In this document: piece by piece, positions 22,318 to 33,416 of the stretch | Layout: every line of letters begins with the position of its first letter | Numbering within the stretch: position 1 is the first letter of the stretch | Origin: Gamarada debralockiae | Taxonomy: Eukaryota > Ascomycota > Leotiomycetes > Helotiales > Hyphodiscaceae | Assembly: GCA_002803225.1 (NCBI GenBank) | Contig: NXFV01001786.1 | Coordinates: forward strand, 1 to 40,533 | Reading direction: 5' to 3' | DNA length: 40,533 bases | Notes under the pieces: generated by a model | Databases searched by the model: none | Told to the model about the DNA's origin: nothing | What the model saw: only the letters and a program-made list of their open reading frames with translations | Made by a program: the position numbers and the translations under genes

Positions 22318-24114
22318 TTAACGACCAGTGCGCTTGCGCTCGTACCATCGAAGAGGTGGGTATGCGATGAGTGTAAAGACGAGCGAGAGGTAGACACCGA
22401 CGTCTCCACCAGCACCACCGAACTTTGCTGCAATAGGACCTATTTCAGTCGTTAGCGTTGTCATCCATTACAACCACCTCTAGCTGGCGGGTTTCAGGAA
22501 CATGTCAAAAGACTTACCAATATACCAGGTTTGCGACATTCCCGTAACACCACCAGCCAAATACCCTGTCAGCAGAGACAGAATAGCTGCCACACCCCAT
22601 GGCAGCTTTTGTGGCACATCCCAAACATTCAAGTTGTAACCCTCGCGTCTGCGGAACCACTGGTCCTCGATCAAAAGGATGACTGTGAAAGACACAGTCC
22701 AGTATCCGAGCAAGGAGACGAAATTACTGACAATGGTCGACAAGTGTTGACGACCAGCAATGGCGAGGACAGCAATAACGACTGCATTGGCAAGAGACCA
22801 GATGAAACGGGGAATGGCGTGGAAGTAATGTCCCAAAAGTTGCAGGCTGAGGCCGGAGGAGTAGTTGACTGCGACGTTATTTCCGATAACGGAGAAGACG
22901 AGTAGGACCAGGCAGAATTTGGAAAAGCGGAGGGGATGAAAGGACTCTCTCAAGAGACCGCCGAGTCCGTGGTCACCATACGCGTTTGTGAGAACCGGGT
23001 TCACTGAAGAGGAAACCGCAGCGTTTCCGAGACATGCGCCAATGACAGTCACAAAAATCGTAGGGATGGAGATACCGAAGAAGGTCAAGAAGAAGATCTT
23101 CCAGGACTTAGTGTTGGCAGGGTAGTTGCAGTAGTAGTCTGAGGCAATGGAACACCATCCTGAAGCGGAGGAGAAGTTGATGGCGAGGAAACTGAGCATG
23201 GAGCCCGAGAGTCCGAGACCAGTGTCCAAAGATGGGATACTTGGGTCAACATGTGGTGCTACTTGTCCGATCAAAATGCAGAGGATGATGAAAGTTGCGA
23301 TCCAGGAGTATTTCTCGTAGGTGTGGATAATGGCGAAGCCGAAGACGGATATTATGTAACTGATCACAGCGATAATAACGCAACCAACTGCGATCGTCAT
23401 TGTGTAGTCCGAGACGGCAGCCAGGATTTGTCCAACGACGACTACGTTTACCACGGCGAAACCGCCTCCGACTACAACGTTGAGAACTGAGCATAGCTTT
23501 GCACCATAGAAACCGAAGGAGTAACGAGAGGTAGCAATGGCACGGAGACCAAGCTAGAAAGTGTTAGCTTCGGGGGAGCTTGGAGTGGGCATGCGGGTTT
23601 GTGAGCTTACCTTGGGACCAAGAGTGCCGCAGTAGGAAGTGCAGAGAGCGCCAAGCATGGTGCCAACGACAATCATAGCAACTGATTGATTGAGAGAAAG
23701 GCCAAATTCCGGACCAAGAACACCAATTGGGAGAGTACCAACATGGCAAGTAAGGGACCACCAGAGGAAGAACACATTGAGAATAGACGGAGGTCTCTTG
23801 TCCTCCTCATGAATGCGATCGATACCTTGAGTCTCAATGCCCATCTTTTTGTCCAGCCATTCCTCGCCACCTCGCAGCATTCGCAAGAACCCTAAACGTT
23901 GCTGAAGCTCGCGAGCTCGAATCACTTCCTCTGAATCCGAATCTGTAGGTTCGTAGCCTACTCCTCCGATGACGCCTTTCTCTGGGTCGGGGTACGCTGG
24001 TAAGGAGTCCTTTCTAGCGCCATCGTCGGTAGCATCGTGGGTAGCATCGTGGGTATGCTTCACGTCGTGAGAATGCCTGCGATCAGCCTGGTCACCGTGG
24101 ACGAAATCAGCCAT
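22318..24114 (-). CDS. NCS1-family purine/cytosine permease (Fcy2-like)
   Basis: This is a proton-coupled importer of nucleobases at the plasma membrane. Exons are 24114-23611, 23553-22518 and 22439-22318, with introns of 57 and 78 bp, giving 553 residues. That is a usual size for fungal Fcy-type NCS1 carriers. The family stretch MGIETQGIDRIHEEDKRPPS precedes the first helix. About twelve hydrophobic segments follow, including GTLGPKLGLRAIATSRYSFG across the first splice site and SASGWCSIASDYYCNYPA in the middle. The end YPPLRWYERKRTGR is read only after removing the second intron; without it the frame stops at KPAS. The N-terminus is unusually rich in His and Asp (residues about 14-31). Substrate (cytosine, adenine, guanine or a vitamin) cannot be fixed from sequence. 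Confidence 0.9.
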
Positions 24115-24261
24115 TGCAGCAGAGTTAAAGCGCAATTCAGTCGGACGAGAATTGATTTAGCGAAGTGAGGTCTGACAAGACTGAAATATTTCAACTGCGG
24201 GAGACGCGACAAGACCTTACCTATGTAGCACTCTGGATGGTTAAATAGCTTCTAGAAGGCC

Positions 24262-24282
24262 GGGGCCAGGGGCCAGGGGCCA
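24262..24282 (+). repeat. Three tandem copies of GGGGCCA
   Basis: Three perfect 7-bp units lie about 150 bp upstream of the NCS1 permease start. Confidence 0.85.
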
Positions 24283-24319
24283 AGGCCCAATGCAGCCGGT
24301 AGCCCTTCAAGCTGCAACG

Positions 24320-24381
24320 CAATGGCAAGGTCATGATAGGCAGGAGCCGCCAATGGCAAGGTCATGACAGGTAGGAGCTGC
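24320..24381 (+). repeat. Tandem duplication of a 31-bp unit
   Basis: The copies at 24320-24350 and 24351-24381 match at 28 of 31 positions, beginning CAATGGCAAGGTCATGA. All three differences are C/T transitions. The pair lies in the NCS1 permease upstream region. Confidence 0.85.
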
Positions 24382-25010
24382 GAGCCACCGATAAGCAAAA
24401 TGTTGAAGGGTACCAAGCAACGAAGAGGATTTGCGATGATTGTGTGTGCGGGAAGATAAGAGAACCCTCAGGCGTAGCCTTATCAGGAAGGTCGACCATG
24501 GCTACTGAAGCCTGGTTGGCGGTAAGGACGGAGTCGCCACCACAGAACCCGGGGCAAGCCCGCTTGCCACTACAGTACACAGTACAGTAAGATCCTGTCA
24601 GCTTGATGGAGCTTCTATCAAAGAAGCTTGCGCCGAGAAAGGAAATATAAGATATGGATGGCTCGTGCCAAGACGAAGTTCCTGATAAAGAAGTTACAAT
24701 GGTTTTCCTTAATCGAAAATTTCCTAAAATATGCCAACGAAAAGAGAATGCAGCTCAGTGGCTCTATTGCGATAATCGAATCTGTACGAGTCGTGAGTGA
24801 CCCGCTTTGGTGGTCGGTTATTTTGAGTTGTCAAGACCCCACGAAAATCAATCGGCGTTGGTGTCTGTCTCACCATTCCCCGGTGGGGAAGAACAAACGA
24901 TCCAATTTCTGACAGCCGAGGCATAGCCTATTTGAAAAGCCAGCGTCACGCACGTGACCGCCTGCCCTAACGGGTAAAAGGGGAAGGAGGTCGCAGATAA
25001 GCTTGTTCGT

Positions 25011-25149
25011 ACTCCCGCGACGGATGGATTTAAATAATCAAAGAATTCTCCTTGGACTCTGGACCTTTTCAGTCCTTCGTCTTTGAAATTTGGTCGCATC
25101 TAAATAATCAGGCTGTCGAAAACCGACACCGTTGACTCATCGCGGGAGT
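25011..25149. repeat. Inverted repeat of 10 bp enclosing two direct repeats
   Basis: ACTCCCGCGA at 25011-25020 is the exact reverse complement of TCGCGGGAGT at 25140-25149. Between them TAAATAATCA occurs twice in the same orientation, at 25031-25040 and 25101-25110. The function is unknown. Confidence 0.6.
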
Positions 25150-25632
25150 CAGTCAAAGTCCCATCGCTCCTTGGAGTTGGGAGAAAAAGCATTTCAAGGA
25201 CGCAGTGCGGTCAAAATTTTGTAAGTTAATGGATCTTGACTATGTTGACTTTCAGCCGAAGAGTAGCTCTTACGTTGATATATCTAGACTAGAGGTAATT
25301 TTCCAGCGCTTGCTGACACACGTGATCGGGTCAGATTGGAAGTGAAGATATCTGAGACACGATTAACTTTATTTCAACTTCATCCAGTACTTCCTACGAA
25401 TTTATCTCGTTGATTAATCCCTCAAGCTGGGGTTTCACTGGACCCCTTGCCCTAGGGTTCAAGAGTCACAAAGACAGGCTCAAGGCGCCAGGAGAAAGTA
25501 ACTGGGTTAGTACTTCTTCTCAGCTCTGAAGTGCTCCCCAGTCCTCACAAAACCTCCTTCATTCAATCTCACTCTATTACCTTCTATTTATCCAAGTCTA
25601 TTTCCTCAAGTTTGCGCATTAGCCTCTCATAA

Positions 25633-27486
25633 CTACGCCTTCTCCTGTTTCGCAAGCTTCGCTCTCTCCCCCTTCGCTTTCTTCTCTTTCCTCCACCTCG
25701 GCCCCTTCCGCATGATGATCAAAAGCAACGGCGCGAAAGCCATGAAGATGAGTGCAAGTATCGTGTACGCCCAGCCAATACCAATCGAATTGATCATCGG
25801 GAGAATGATCGCAGAGAACACGGCACCAATCTCACATCTGACCAGATTATTTGCTGACGTTGCCACAGCTGGCTTCCCAGGATAGATATCAACCATCAGA
25901 ACATTTAACACTTGATAGGTAAACGTAAGTGCGTATCCAGATATAAAAAGTGTGATTATCGGTGCAGCGAGACTGAGCTTCACAGTCAGGATCCAACCGT
26001 ATATGATCAGGAAAGAACCTGCGAGAAAGAACATCGGGAAAGCGACTTGCAGCCGCGCCTTTTCAATTGGGAAATTCGTCAAGTCCTGACGCCGATTCTT
26101 CACGACAGGAATACCTAGGATTTTGGCGTGTCTTCTATAATTCCAGTCGACTAATTTGCCGCTCGAAAGAGCTGAGAGGATGCTGCCGGCCCCGATCGGA
26201 ATGAACATCAGAGCGATTTGGATCTGATCGAATCCATAGAGAGAACTAAATGCGGACGCTGCCCCGGTACTATTGCGAAAGAGTTTGGTAAGCATACACT
26301 CATTCATGATAACGCCAAAAACTTACCTGACAGCGTAGAAGCACCCGAGACCCAGACCTGTCGAAAAGAGAATAATCGCAGTCTCTAAATCTGCCACAGC
26401 AACCAGCGTGGCCAGTGGATTAGGGAATCTCCACCGATAGTTCTTTCTTATTTCTGCCTGTTTCACCGCGTCCACCGTAATGCCCCGTTCGGCTCGGTTC
26501 TTGTGACGTATCGTGTCGGTGATGTTCCTGGAGAAACGGGGCGGAGGGATGGATCCGTTATCCACGACACTTCTACATGTCTCTGGCAAGAACAAAATGA
26601 GCGGTACAAAGACAGCGGTCGAAAAGATTAGCTGAAACCAGAACAGGAAATGCCATCCAGCGTACTGCGCGATGACGCCGCCCAGAATGGGAGCCACCAT
26701 TGGTCCCAGTATCCCACCAAGGGAAGCATAGGCGATGTAAGTACCGCGCTCGGCCGAAGTGACAATGTCCCCAACGACGCCGTTTGCCAAAGCCACTGTT
26801 GCAGAGGAACCAGCACTTTGGAGCATTCGCAGGATGAGGAGGGCAACATAGCTGTTTTGCAAGGCTAGTCCGATATTCGCAACGCTGAAAATTATGTAGC
26901 ACATCATATACACCGGTCTTCGACCTGCTTTGTCCGACAAATCTGCGAAGAATGCCGGAGCAACCCCCTGGACCACCTAGCAACTCCAGATTAGAATGTG
27001 GCAATGCTTGGCCAGGACAAGGAGAAGTACCAGAAAAAGAGTAACGGTAATGTTGATCTGCGAATCCGACACATGGAGATCTTTTGCAATTGTCGTGAGT
27101 GATGGGTCTAGTGATTTGAGTGTGAGCAGCATTTCTGCAACGTTCAGGGAGTCCATCTTACAATATATTGCTGTCGCCATCGGGGAGAATAGAGAAGCAA
27201 ATGATACCGTGACGATAACCAGCTTTTTCTGTGTCACTGTCAACACGCTATAGTCCTCCCCAGATGCCACACGCTCGAGTGGTCTTTCTGATGGTGGCTT
27301 TCCATTAGGGCTTTGCGAGTCTGCGGCATCCGGATCGCCGACTGAGAGAATGCCATTTTCAGTCGTTTTTGTGTCGCCAGTCGGTATTATTTTGTTCTCG
27401 TTGCTACCATCTGCTGAGTTATCCGTTGGCTTCTCTTTTTCGGTACCTAGAACGGCTTCATTTTGAGGGCTGGGACTTTTAGCCAT
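25633..27486 (-). CDS. MFS transporter, DHA1 drug:H+ antiporter type (QDR/AQR1-like)
   Basis: This is a proton-driven exporter, probably in the plasma membrane. Exons are 27486-27162, 27107-27031, 26976-26327 and 26269-25633, with introns of 54, 54 and 57 bp, giving 562 residues. A hydrophilic N-terminus of about 95 residues precedes the first helix. Family marks follow: YYPSLTTIAKDLHVSDSQIN after helix 1, motif A as DLSDKAGRRPVYMM between helices 2 and 3, and the antiporter motif C region ASLGGILGPMVAPILGG. The central loop of about 60 residues and the basic C-terminus (WRKEKKAKGERAKLAKQ) are normal for this group. QDR/AQR1 relatives in yeast export weak acids, drugs or polyamines. The substrate here is unknown, and no biosynthetic partner gene is adjacent. 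Confidence 0.9.
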
Positions 27487-28177
27487 TGCCAGGTAGCTGG
27501 GTAGGTGGAATCCTGTGCTTGGCGGTGTCAAGTCTGAGCAATCATCTCGGCTGCCAAACGATGTGATTCGGGTAAGGGACAGCGTAAAGCATACTTGTAC
27601 TTTTGAGGTGACTTGAATGTTTAACCACAATTGAAGATGAGAGACACGGGAACCCAAGTTAACTCCAGCCGATTTCCCCTGCGATGCTAGCCGCATTCTG
27701 AATGTACCCCGCTGCCATCTACCGACTATCTCCGGTTTGCTTGCGACGACCACATGTAAATATGTGTTCGAGTAAACAGGACACATTTGAAATCACTGTA
27801 GCGATTACTGAACAATCTCATGGTGCAGTCTTTAGAAATTTCCGATTGGCAGCAATAGCATGCTTCAAAAGTTTGGAGGGCAGGGTGTTGGACTAGGTCG
27901 GAATCTCAACGAATCAGAAATACTCTACGTCTTGCCTCGATGCGTATTTCATAGTACCGGATGTTGAATTCAGATTAAAATGTATTCAAATTATTTTTTG
28001 TGTTCTACGACGTGGAGTTCGAATGAAGGGTATTCCCAAATCAAAATTAACAATGTTCACGCTTTGAAGGCTGAAAGACAAGTGGATGAGCATTAGCCTA
28101 AAACTCTCTGGACACAATTAGACTTGTCCGTGATTTCCGTTAAAAAAATATCCAAATCCATCTCGTGCATCATGCAT
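27487..28177. other. Intergenic between MFS transporter and hydrolase
   Basis: This 691 bp holds the promoter of the MFS gene and the 3' end of the dienelactone hydrolase, both on the minus strand. It is AT-rich toward 28 kb. No gene or RNA is recognised. Confidence 0.5.
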
Positions 28178-29064
28178 TCAGCTTGTTCCTAAAGCAAACC
28201 ACTTCGCAAACCAAGCAAGAGCTTGATCTTCCGCCTCACTAGCACTCTTTGTCTGTCCCTCGTCCTTCGGATCAGCTCTAACAGCAAAGCCATGCTTTGC
28301 TCCAGGATATATTTTCAATTCACAAGGCACATCTTCCTTCTTCTCCAACAATACCTTGATATCCTTCACCATATCCACCTTGATCCCAAGATCAACATCC
28401 CCAATCGCCACACTCAGAGGTTTCCTCACCGCATCCCACTCCTCTGGGAATTTCATCTTGCTCGGATGAGCTGTGAAGCCGACATCAATTATGTTACTCT
28501 CATGCGACAAGAGAATGGTGTATTTCCCACCCCAGCAGAAACCCGCGGAGCCGATTTTGAGACTGCTAGTTTCTGGATCGTTGCGTATAGCGTTAAAGAA
28601 ATTCCAAACGCGGGGTTTGACGACCGCATCTTTATTCTTCATGAAGAATGGAATGGCTGCCGTGATGACTTGGAGAAGCCAGAAGGGTTTGTAGAAGATG
28701 GTTGTGAACCAGGATGGAGACGGTGCGAGGACGGATTCCATTGCATGCATGGCGTATGATGGCGGAGCGTTGCCTGAAAGAGATCGGTATTTGATATAGA
28801 TTGATGATGGGAGAGTAACAAACCGGCCATAAAATCAGGAAGATAGACTAGAAATCCTCCTTTCTTAGCATAGCTATCAGCTAGAAGGCGGGAGTTTGAT
28901 ATCTCCCATCCGAAAATATCAGGAATCATAACAACAAGCCCCTTGGGTGTTCCTTCTGGTCGTGCAATATATGTGTTCAAACCGTGAAGTGTTACGACAG
29001 TGCCGGTTGGAGTTCCTTCTCTCACAGAGCCCGTGAGGCAGTCCGGACACGTTGGTGTCGCCAT
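28178..29064 (-). CDS. Dienelactone hydrolase family protein
   Basis: This is an alpha/beta hydrolase of the DLH family, usually cytosolic, acting on lactones or esters. Exons are 29064-28824 and 28773-28178 with a 50-bp intron (donor GTTTGT), giving 278 residues, the normal size. Marks include the N-terminal MATPTCPDCLTGSVREGTP typical of fungal members, the early strand and turn LVVMIPDIFGW, and the nucleophile elbow GFCWGG with Cys160. An Asp in GDVDLG (206 or 208) and His241 in GAKHGFAVR follow, so the Cys-Asp-His triad appears complete. Fungal paralogues are numerous and mostly uncharacterised. A role in aromatic degradation should not be assumed without the other beta-ketoadipate or chlorocatechol genes, which are absent here. 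Confidence 0.9.
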
Positions 29065-32007
29065 CTCCTGCTGCGAAACAAATAATGATACTGGAATTCT
29101 GATATATTTCAATGGCGTGATAATGAGACTTCTTAGCTGATCGCTGTGCGTTGTTTTTCTCGCACTTAAGAGCAGGAAAGCCAAGATTTGACAATTTATT
29201 GGTCGCAAAGCAGTAGCAATCTAGGTTCCAAAAATGAAAATAATTGGAAAGAAACAACTGCTCTGGATATTTATCAACTTCTGATAATTTCATATGAGCA
29301 TTGATAACCTTTAAAGAGAGAGCTCTCAAAGGCCGGAGATGTGAATTCCGGGGTCGGCACAAAATCGCCGATTAAATCCAGGCCACGTGCTGGATATTTC
29401 AATACTAATCCAAGGACCATCTCCTCCATGTACCCTACCCGCCAACAGTTCAATCAAACTGCCAAATGATTGTACAGAGCTCTCAAAGTGTTCGTATTAG
29501 CTAGAAAGTGGATGCTTGCAGAGAAACCAGCCTGGATATGCTCACGTGACCTGATAGGTTTGAAGGGAAGGTGGAAAGAAAGGTGGAAGAGAGAACAACG
29601 AAATGAGAATCTTTAAACTTATAGAGATGGGCGTTGGCTAGATGGACTTACCATTTTGTTTTGGGATGATCGAAGCTCGGCCACTCAGCAGTATAGAACG
29701 ATTTTAGCGGCGGCATAGTTATCAAGTTTGAAGTCTCGGACTCCTCAAAACTTCTCTGGATGGACGAACGTCCTTTGCTGAGATGGTAGAAGGTTAGTCG
29801 CGTTCAAGGTTGCCACAGTTAATCTTGCCTGAAGGACGAAGTACATTGTTGACATCGTTTTGCCCTCGCTTAACTGAAAATGACCTTAATCCAGAGTCAG
29901 AGCATATGCTAAACTCACAGAAGAACAATCACTGATCATAGTGCTGACAAAATAGATCTCCCGCATTCAATAATTGATTTTCGTGCGAAAGCTGAGAGAA
30001 CCCTTAGCAGATGATACAGAACATATCAATATTATAGTTCCAGGCCGTGAGCCGACCACAACAAGCACTGTTGGCGTCTGCATTATCAAAACATGGCTTC
30101 CGTCTTCGAAGGCTATTGCAACGTTGCATGAGGGAGAAGAAAGATTTAAACCTACCCAGACAGAGACGTAGAAGACTGTGAAGAGAACGTTTCGAAGTGT
30201 TGGGATCGGCACTTCGATCTTTTCTCCGTCGTTTCTTCGGACGAAGTTGTACTTAAAAAAGCAGGAGCAGTGAAGGATTATCAACCCGCCGCAAAGGAAT
30301 GACATTGATGTAAGCTTTGGGGGCCAAATGTTCCATCATGCAAGGAACATTCTAGGGCACCTTCCGCATTTTGATCTAAGCAACCCCACCTCGGCAGATG
30401 TGATGCCGGAGTCCTAAGATGAAGGACCTTGAAGAACTGGAATGATCAGCCGGGAGGGCTGGGAGTTAGTGGCGACTTGGTCCGAGTGAGGATTCGAGAG
30501 GATTATAGCTTTGAGGAAGGATTCATCGTTCATGAGGCGCTAGAGGGAACCGCTCAAAGTTCTTCAGCTTGTTTCAGAAGCTCTTAGCTTCCCAATGTAG
30601 GAAAGCCAGCTTGAAATTTTAGAAAGTGTAATGTGGCTGCAAAGTACGCCAAATAAGATTGAGCCGAAAAGCCGAAGTGAATGCTGCTTTCAACGTGTCT
30701 GAGAAATTGATCTTCACTCCTGTCGGCAGATCGTCAAGAAGCTATCTAGAACATGGTGCTTCGTGTGAATGACTTGCAGACCTCGCATAGGTCAATTAGT
30801 GCACACCCTAAAAATTTGGAAGCAGGCAAAATGATTTCGGTGAGGACTGAGTACAGCCCTCTCTCAGGTAGCCAGGTAGGTTCAGACGACATATGTTTAG
30901 GGGAGTCGGTAGTACTCGAGCTTCTGTTACCATTCCGAATGCTCAATGCTGCGCAGTGCGCAGTTAATATGAAAACAAACAGCCGATTATTAGATCTTTT
31001 AGAAGTACTCCCATTCCTCCTTTGGAGAAGGAGGAAGGTGGAAGGCGAGAGAACTTTTGACTTTGATCGACGTGAACAGGGATAAGCTTAACGAGTAAGC
31101 GAATGACAGGCACAGTGATCCCTGTCAATCTTCGCCATGGCGTGTTTAGCGATTCTAAAGCATCTTCCAACTTCCTTTCTTGGATTTTTTCCCGTCACAA
31201 CTTACATTTACTCTGCAGAGTCAAAGCAAACTGCGTTGACAGAAATAAGGATGCTCAAGTCTGAGTAGATTGCAAAGCTCACTGGGCTTCAGCGTTTTGC
31301 TGCCAAGCGGCTTGCGCCTCAAAGTCGTACCTCCTGGAGAATTAAAAGCTTGAATGATTTAAGGTGTAGCGACATGCACGCCTCTTTCATGGATAGATAA
31401 AAGTCTCCAAAAGCGTGGATCGTTTCTGCGGGGGTTAATTCGTGGGGAACTAGGGCTCCAGCACCTGCATGGCCTGTCTTTACTCATTCGAGAAGCTGCG
31501 AACTTCGATACACTTCAATCTCCTAGTACTACCCCGCACATGCATGTCGGTCGCTGCAGTTATTCTTAACTAGTTATGCAAGGCCATCGGAGACTTGAAT
31601 TAGGATGAAAGCTGTTGCCTACATGAATTGTACGGACATGTGGTCGCTCGCCTAGGATATGGAAAGTAATCCTCCAGGAAGGGGCTCAGAGATTGACAAG
31701 GCATTTTCGTGTTACCAGCCAATACTGTCATTCTATCCGTGCCATGAACATCGTCAACACTGTCATAGTACCGGCATCTCAATCTCTGCAATACCCTGTT
31801 GGCCTTATTCCTAAGCCCCTTTAATTTAGTCACAATTTGCTGTCCCCGCCTCGTCGGTCTACGACTCACCGAGTCTTCCGCTCTGGAGAAGATATAAAGT
31901 CCAGAAAAATAGCCCAATTCTTTGATTTTTCAGTCTTCAGCACAGTCTCCAGGTTCCACCTTCAAGCCGTCCCCAGCCACTCTCGTTTTCAGTCAACCAT
32001 TCCCAAC
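29065..32007. other. 2.9 kb intergenic stretch with no supported gene
   Basis: The longest candidate is a 112-codon minus-strand frame at 29967-30305. It has a hydrophobic start and central part (LFTVFYVSVWVGLNL) but no domain, and it gains nothing from splicing. Other frames around 30.75-31.2 kb overlap on both strands and look random. TCACGTGAC occurs at 29542-29550. The right end is the promoter of the glutamic peptidase, which has a TATA box. Confidence 0.45.
31893..31898 (+). promoter_or_regulatory. TATA box of the glutamic peptidase gene
   Basis: TATAAA lies 110 bp upstream of the ATG at 32008, with a pyrimidine-rich stretch between. This is the expected arrangement for a strongly expressed secreted enzyme of a filamentous fungus. 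Confidence 0.55.
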
Positions 32008-32838
32008 ATGAAGCTCTCCATCTTCCTCAGCAGTGCCATCTTTGCCGCTACCATTCTAGCAGCACCACGCAGCAAACGAGGGCTGGCAGATCGCGTCCAG
32101 CGAAGAGCAACCCGTACTCATTTGACTGCTCCACCAAAGATTATCCACGAAGCAGATATCACTGAAGGCGACAATGTCACCCATGTCCAATACAGTGATA
32201 ATTGGGCTGGAGCTGTCCTGACGGCACCTCCAGCTGGTCAGACATTCAACGCAGTCTCCGGTCAGTTTACTGTTCCTACTGCATCTGCTCCATCGGGAGA
32301 GTCTGGCACCTACTCTGCCTCGATGTGGGTGGGAATCGATGGCGATACCTACGGAAATGCAATCTTGCAGGCAGGCATCGATGTCACTGTCAAGAGCGAC
32401 GGCTCCAAGTCCTACGACTCTTGGTACGAGTGGTACCCAGCCTACGCCCAGGACTTCTCTACCGACCAATTCTCTTTCACAGCTGGAGATGTTATTAGTA
32501 TCTCGATCACTTCAAGCGACAGCAAGGACGGCACCGCAGTGTTGGAAAACCTCAGCACTGGACAATCAGTCACTCAACAAGTCAGCGCGCCCGATTCCTC
32601 CAGCACCCTGGGAGGACAAAATGCCGAATGGATCGTGGAAGACTATGAATCGGGTAACTCTTTGGTTTCATTCGCCGATTTTGGCACAGTTGTCTTCTCG
32701 AACTGTGTTGCATCGACCTCAAGCGGGTCTTTGGGAACGGATGGCGCTACCATCATCGAAATCAAGGACTCTAATGGTAATGTTTTGACGGATGTTTCTC
32801 TTCCAAGCTCTTCTGAGGTACAAGTCGTGTACCAATGA
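32008..32838 (+). CDS. Secreted glutamic peptidase (eqolisin, family G1)
   Basis: This acid endopeptidase is secreted outside the cell and works at low pH through a Gln/Glu pair. It is an intronless 276-residue gene. Residues 1-19 form a signal peptide (hydrophobic core IFLSSAIFAATILAAP). A propeptide runs to about residue 60 with dibasic Kex2-type sites (SKR at 22-24, QRR at 31-33). The mature domain starts near YSDNWAGAV. WVGIDGDTYGNAILQAG supplies the catalytic Gln121 and NAEWIVEDYE supplies Glu207, matching the positions known in scytalidoglutamic peptidase; the YEWYP motif is present. Only one Cys (233) remains, so no intradomain disulfide can form, unlike scytalidoglutamic peptidase. 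I chose the ATG at 32008 because it starts the signal peptide; the open frame extends further upstream without cause. Confidence 0.95.
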   Translation: MKLSIFLSSAIFAATILAAPRSKRGLADRVQRRATRTHLTAPPKIIHEADITEGDNVTHVQYSDNWAGAVLTAPPAGQTFNAVSGQFTVPTASAPSGESGTYSASMWVGIDGDTYGNAILQAGIDVTVKSDGSKSYDSWYEWYPAYAQDFSTDQFSFTAGDVISISITSSDSKDGTAVLENLSTGQSVTQQVSAPDSSSTLGGQNAEWIVEDYESGNSLVSFADFGTVVFSNCVASTSSGSLGTDGATIIEIKDSNGNVLTDVSLPSSSEVQVVYQ

Positions 32839-33416
32839 ATTATTTAGGGATGGGTCATCTGATTGAGGAGTTTTGTAAGCGTGAGGGGTTGGCCAATGAG
32901 TAGTGATGGAACTGGCAGTTTTGGATAGGCGGCGTCGGTATCTTGGCAGCCTGTACTTATCATACTGCAATCTGTACCTTCATGTAATGGTGTAATGAAA
33001 CTTTTGAACTTAAATGTCTGCCACGAGACTTGGAATAATTAGGAAGCAGGCAAAATCGGATCAGGGAGATACACGCGACATTCAGCACCATACCACCGTA
33101 TTAGGGCATGATGGCTTTTTTAAGTGCTACGGTTCAAGTTGGGGAAGGTGCTAGATATTTATTCTAGTACAAAATTTGTGTGATCTTGGAGTTTATTCCT
33201 TCGAGGAGTGAGGAACAGTTTGAAATGGACGTGAAGGAATCGGCATTGCGTCTAGCCGTATATCCGCCGGACCTGACAAACAATCCGGAACCTCATTCCT
33301 CTAACTCCTAACATCCGACTTCAACTCCGCGGAGCTTCTATATAACTCGAGCCTCGTTGCGATGTGTGTCTCCTACTATATCCGCATTAAGAAACCCTAA
33401 ATAGCCATTTTTCATC
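32839..33416. other. Intergenic between glutamic peptidase and HD hydrolase
   Basis: This 578 bp carries the 3' end of the peptidase and the promoter of the HD-domain gene, in tandem. TATATAA occurs near 33339-33345, about 70 bp from the start, and may be its TATA box. Nothing else is seen. Confidence 0.5.

Larger units (their letters stand above)
24115..25632. other. Intergenic, promoter side of the NCS1 gene, with short repeats
   Basis: No gene is supported. It contains the GGGGCCA repeats, the 31-bp tandem pair and an inverted repeat listed separately, plus CACGTGA sites at 24952-24958 and 25319-25325. A 94-codon frame at 24628-24912 has no recognisable domain. Confidence 0.5.

Noticed and set aside
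25633..29064. MFS transporter plus dienelactone hydrolase as a catabolic or secondary-metabolite cluster
   Set aside because: No core biosynthetic enzyme, ring-cleavage dioxygenase or regulator is nearby; two genes in tandem are not enough.
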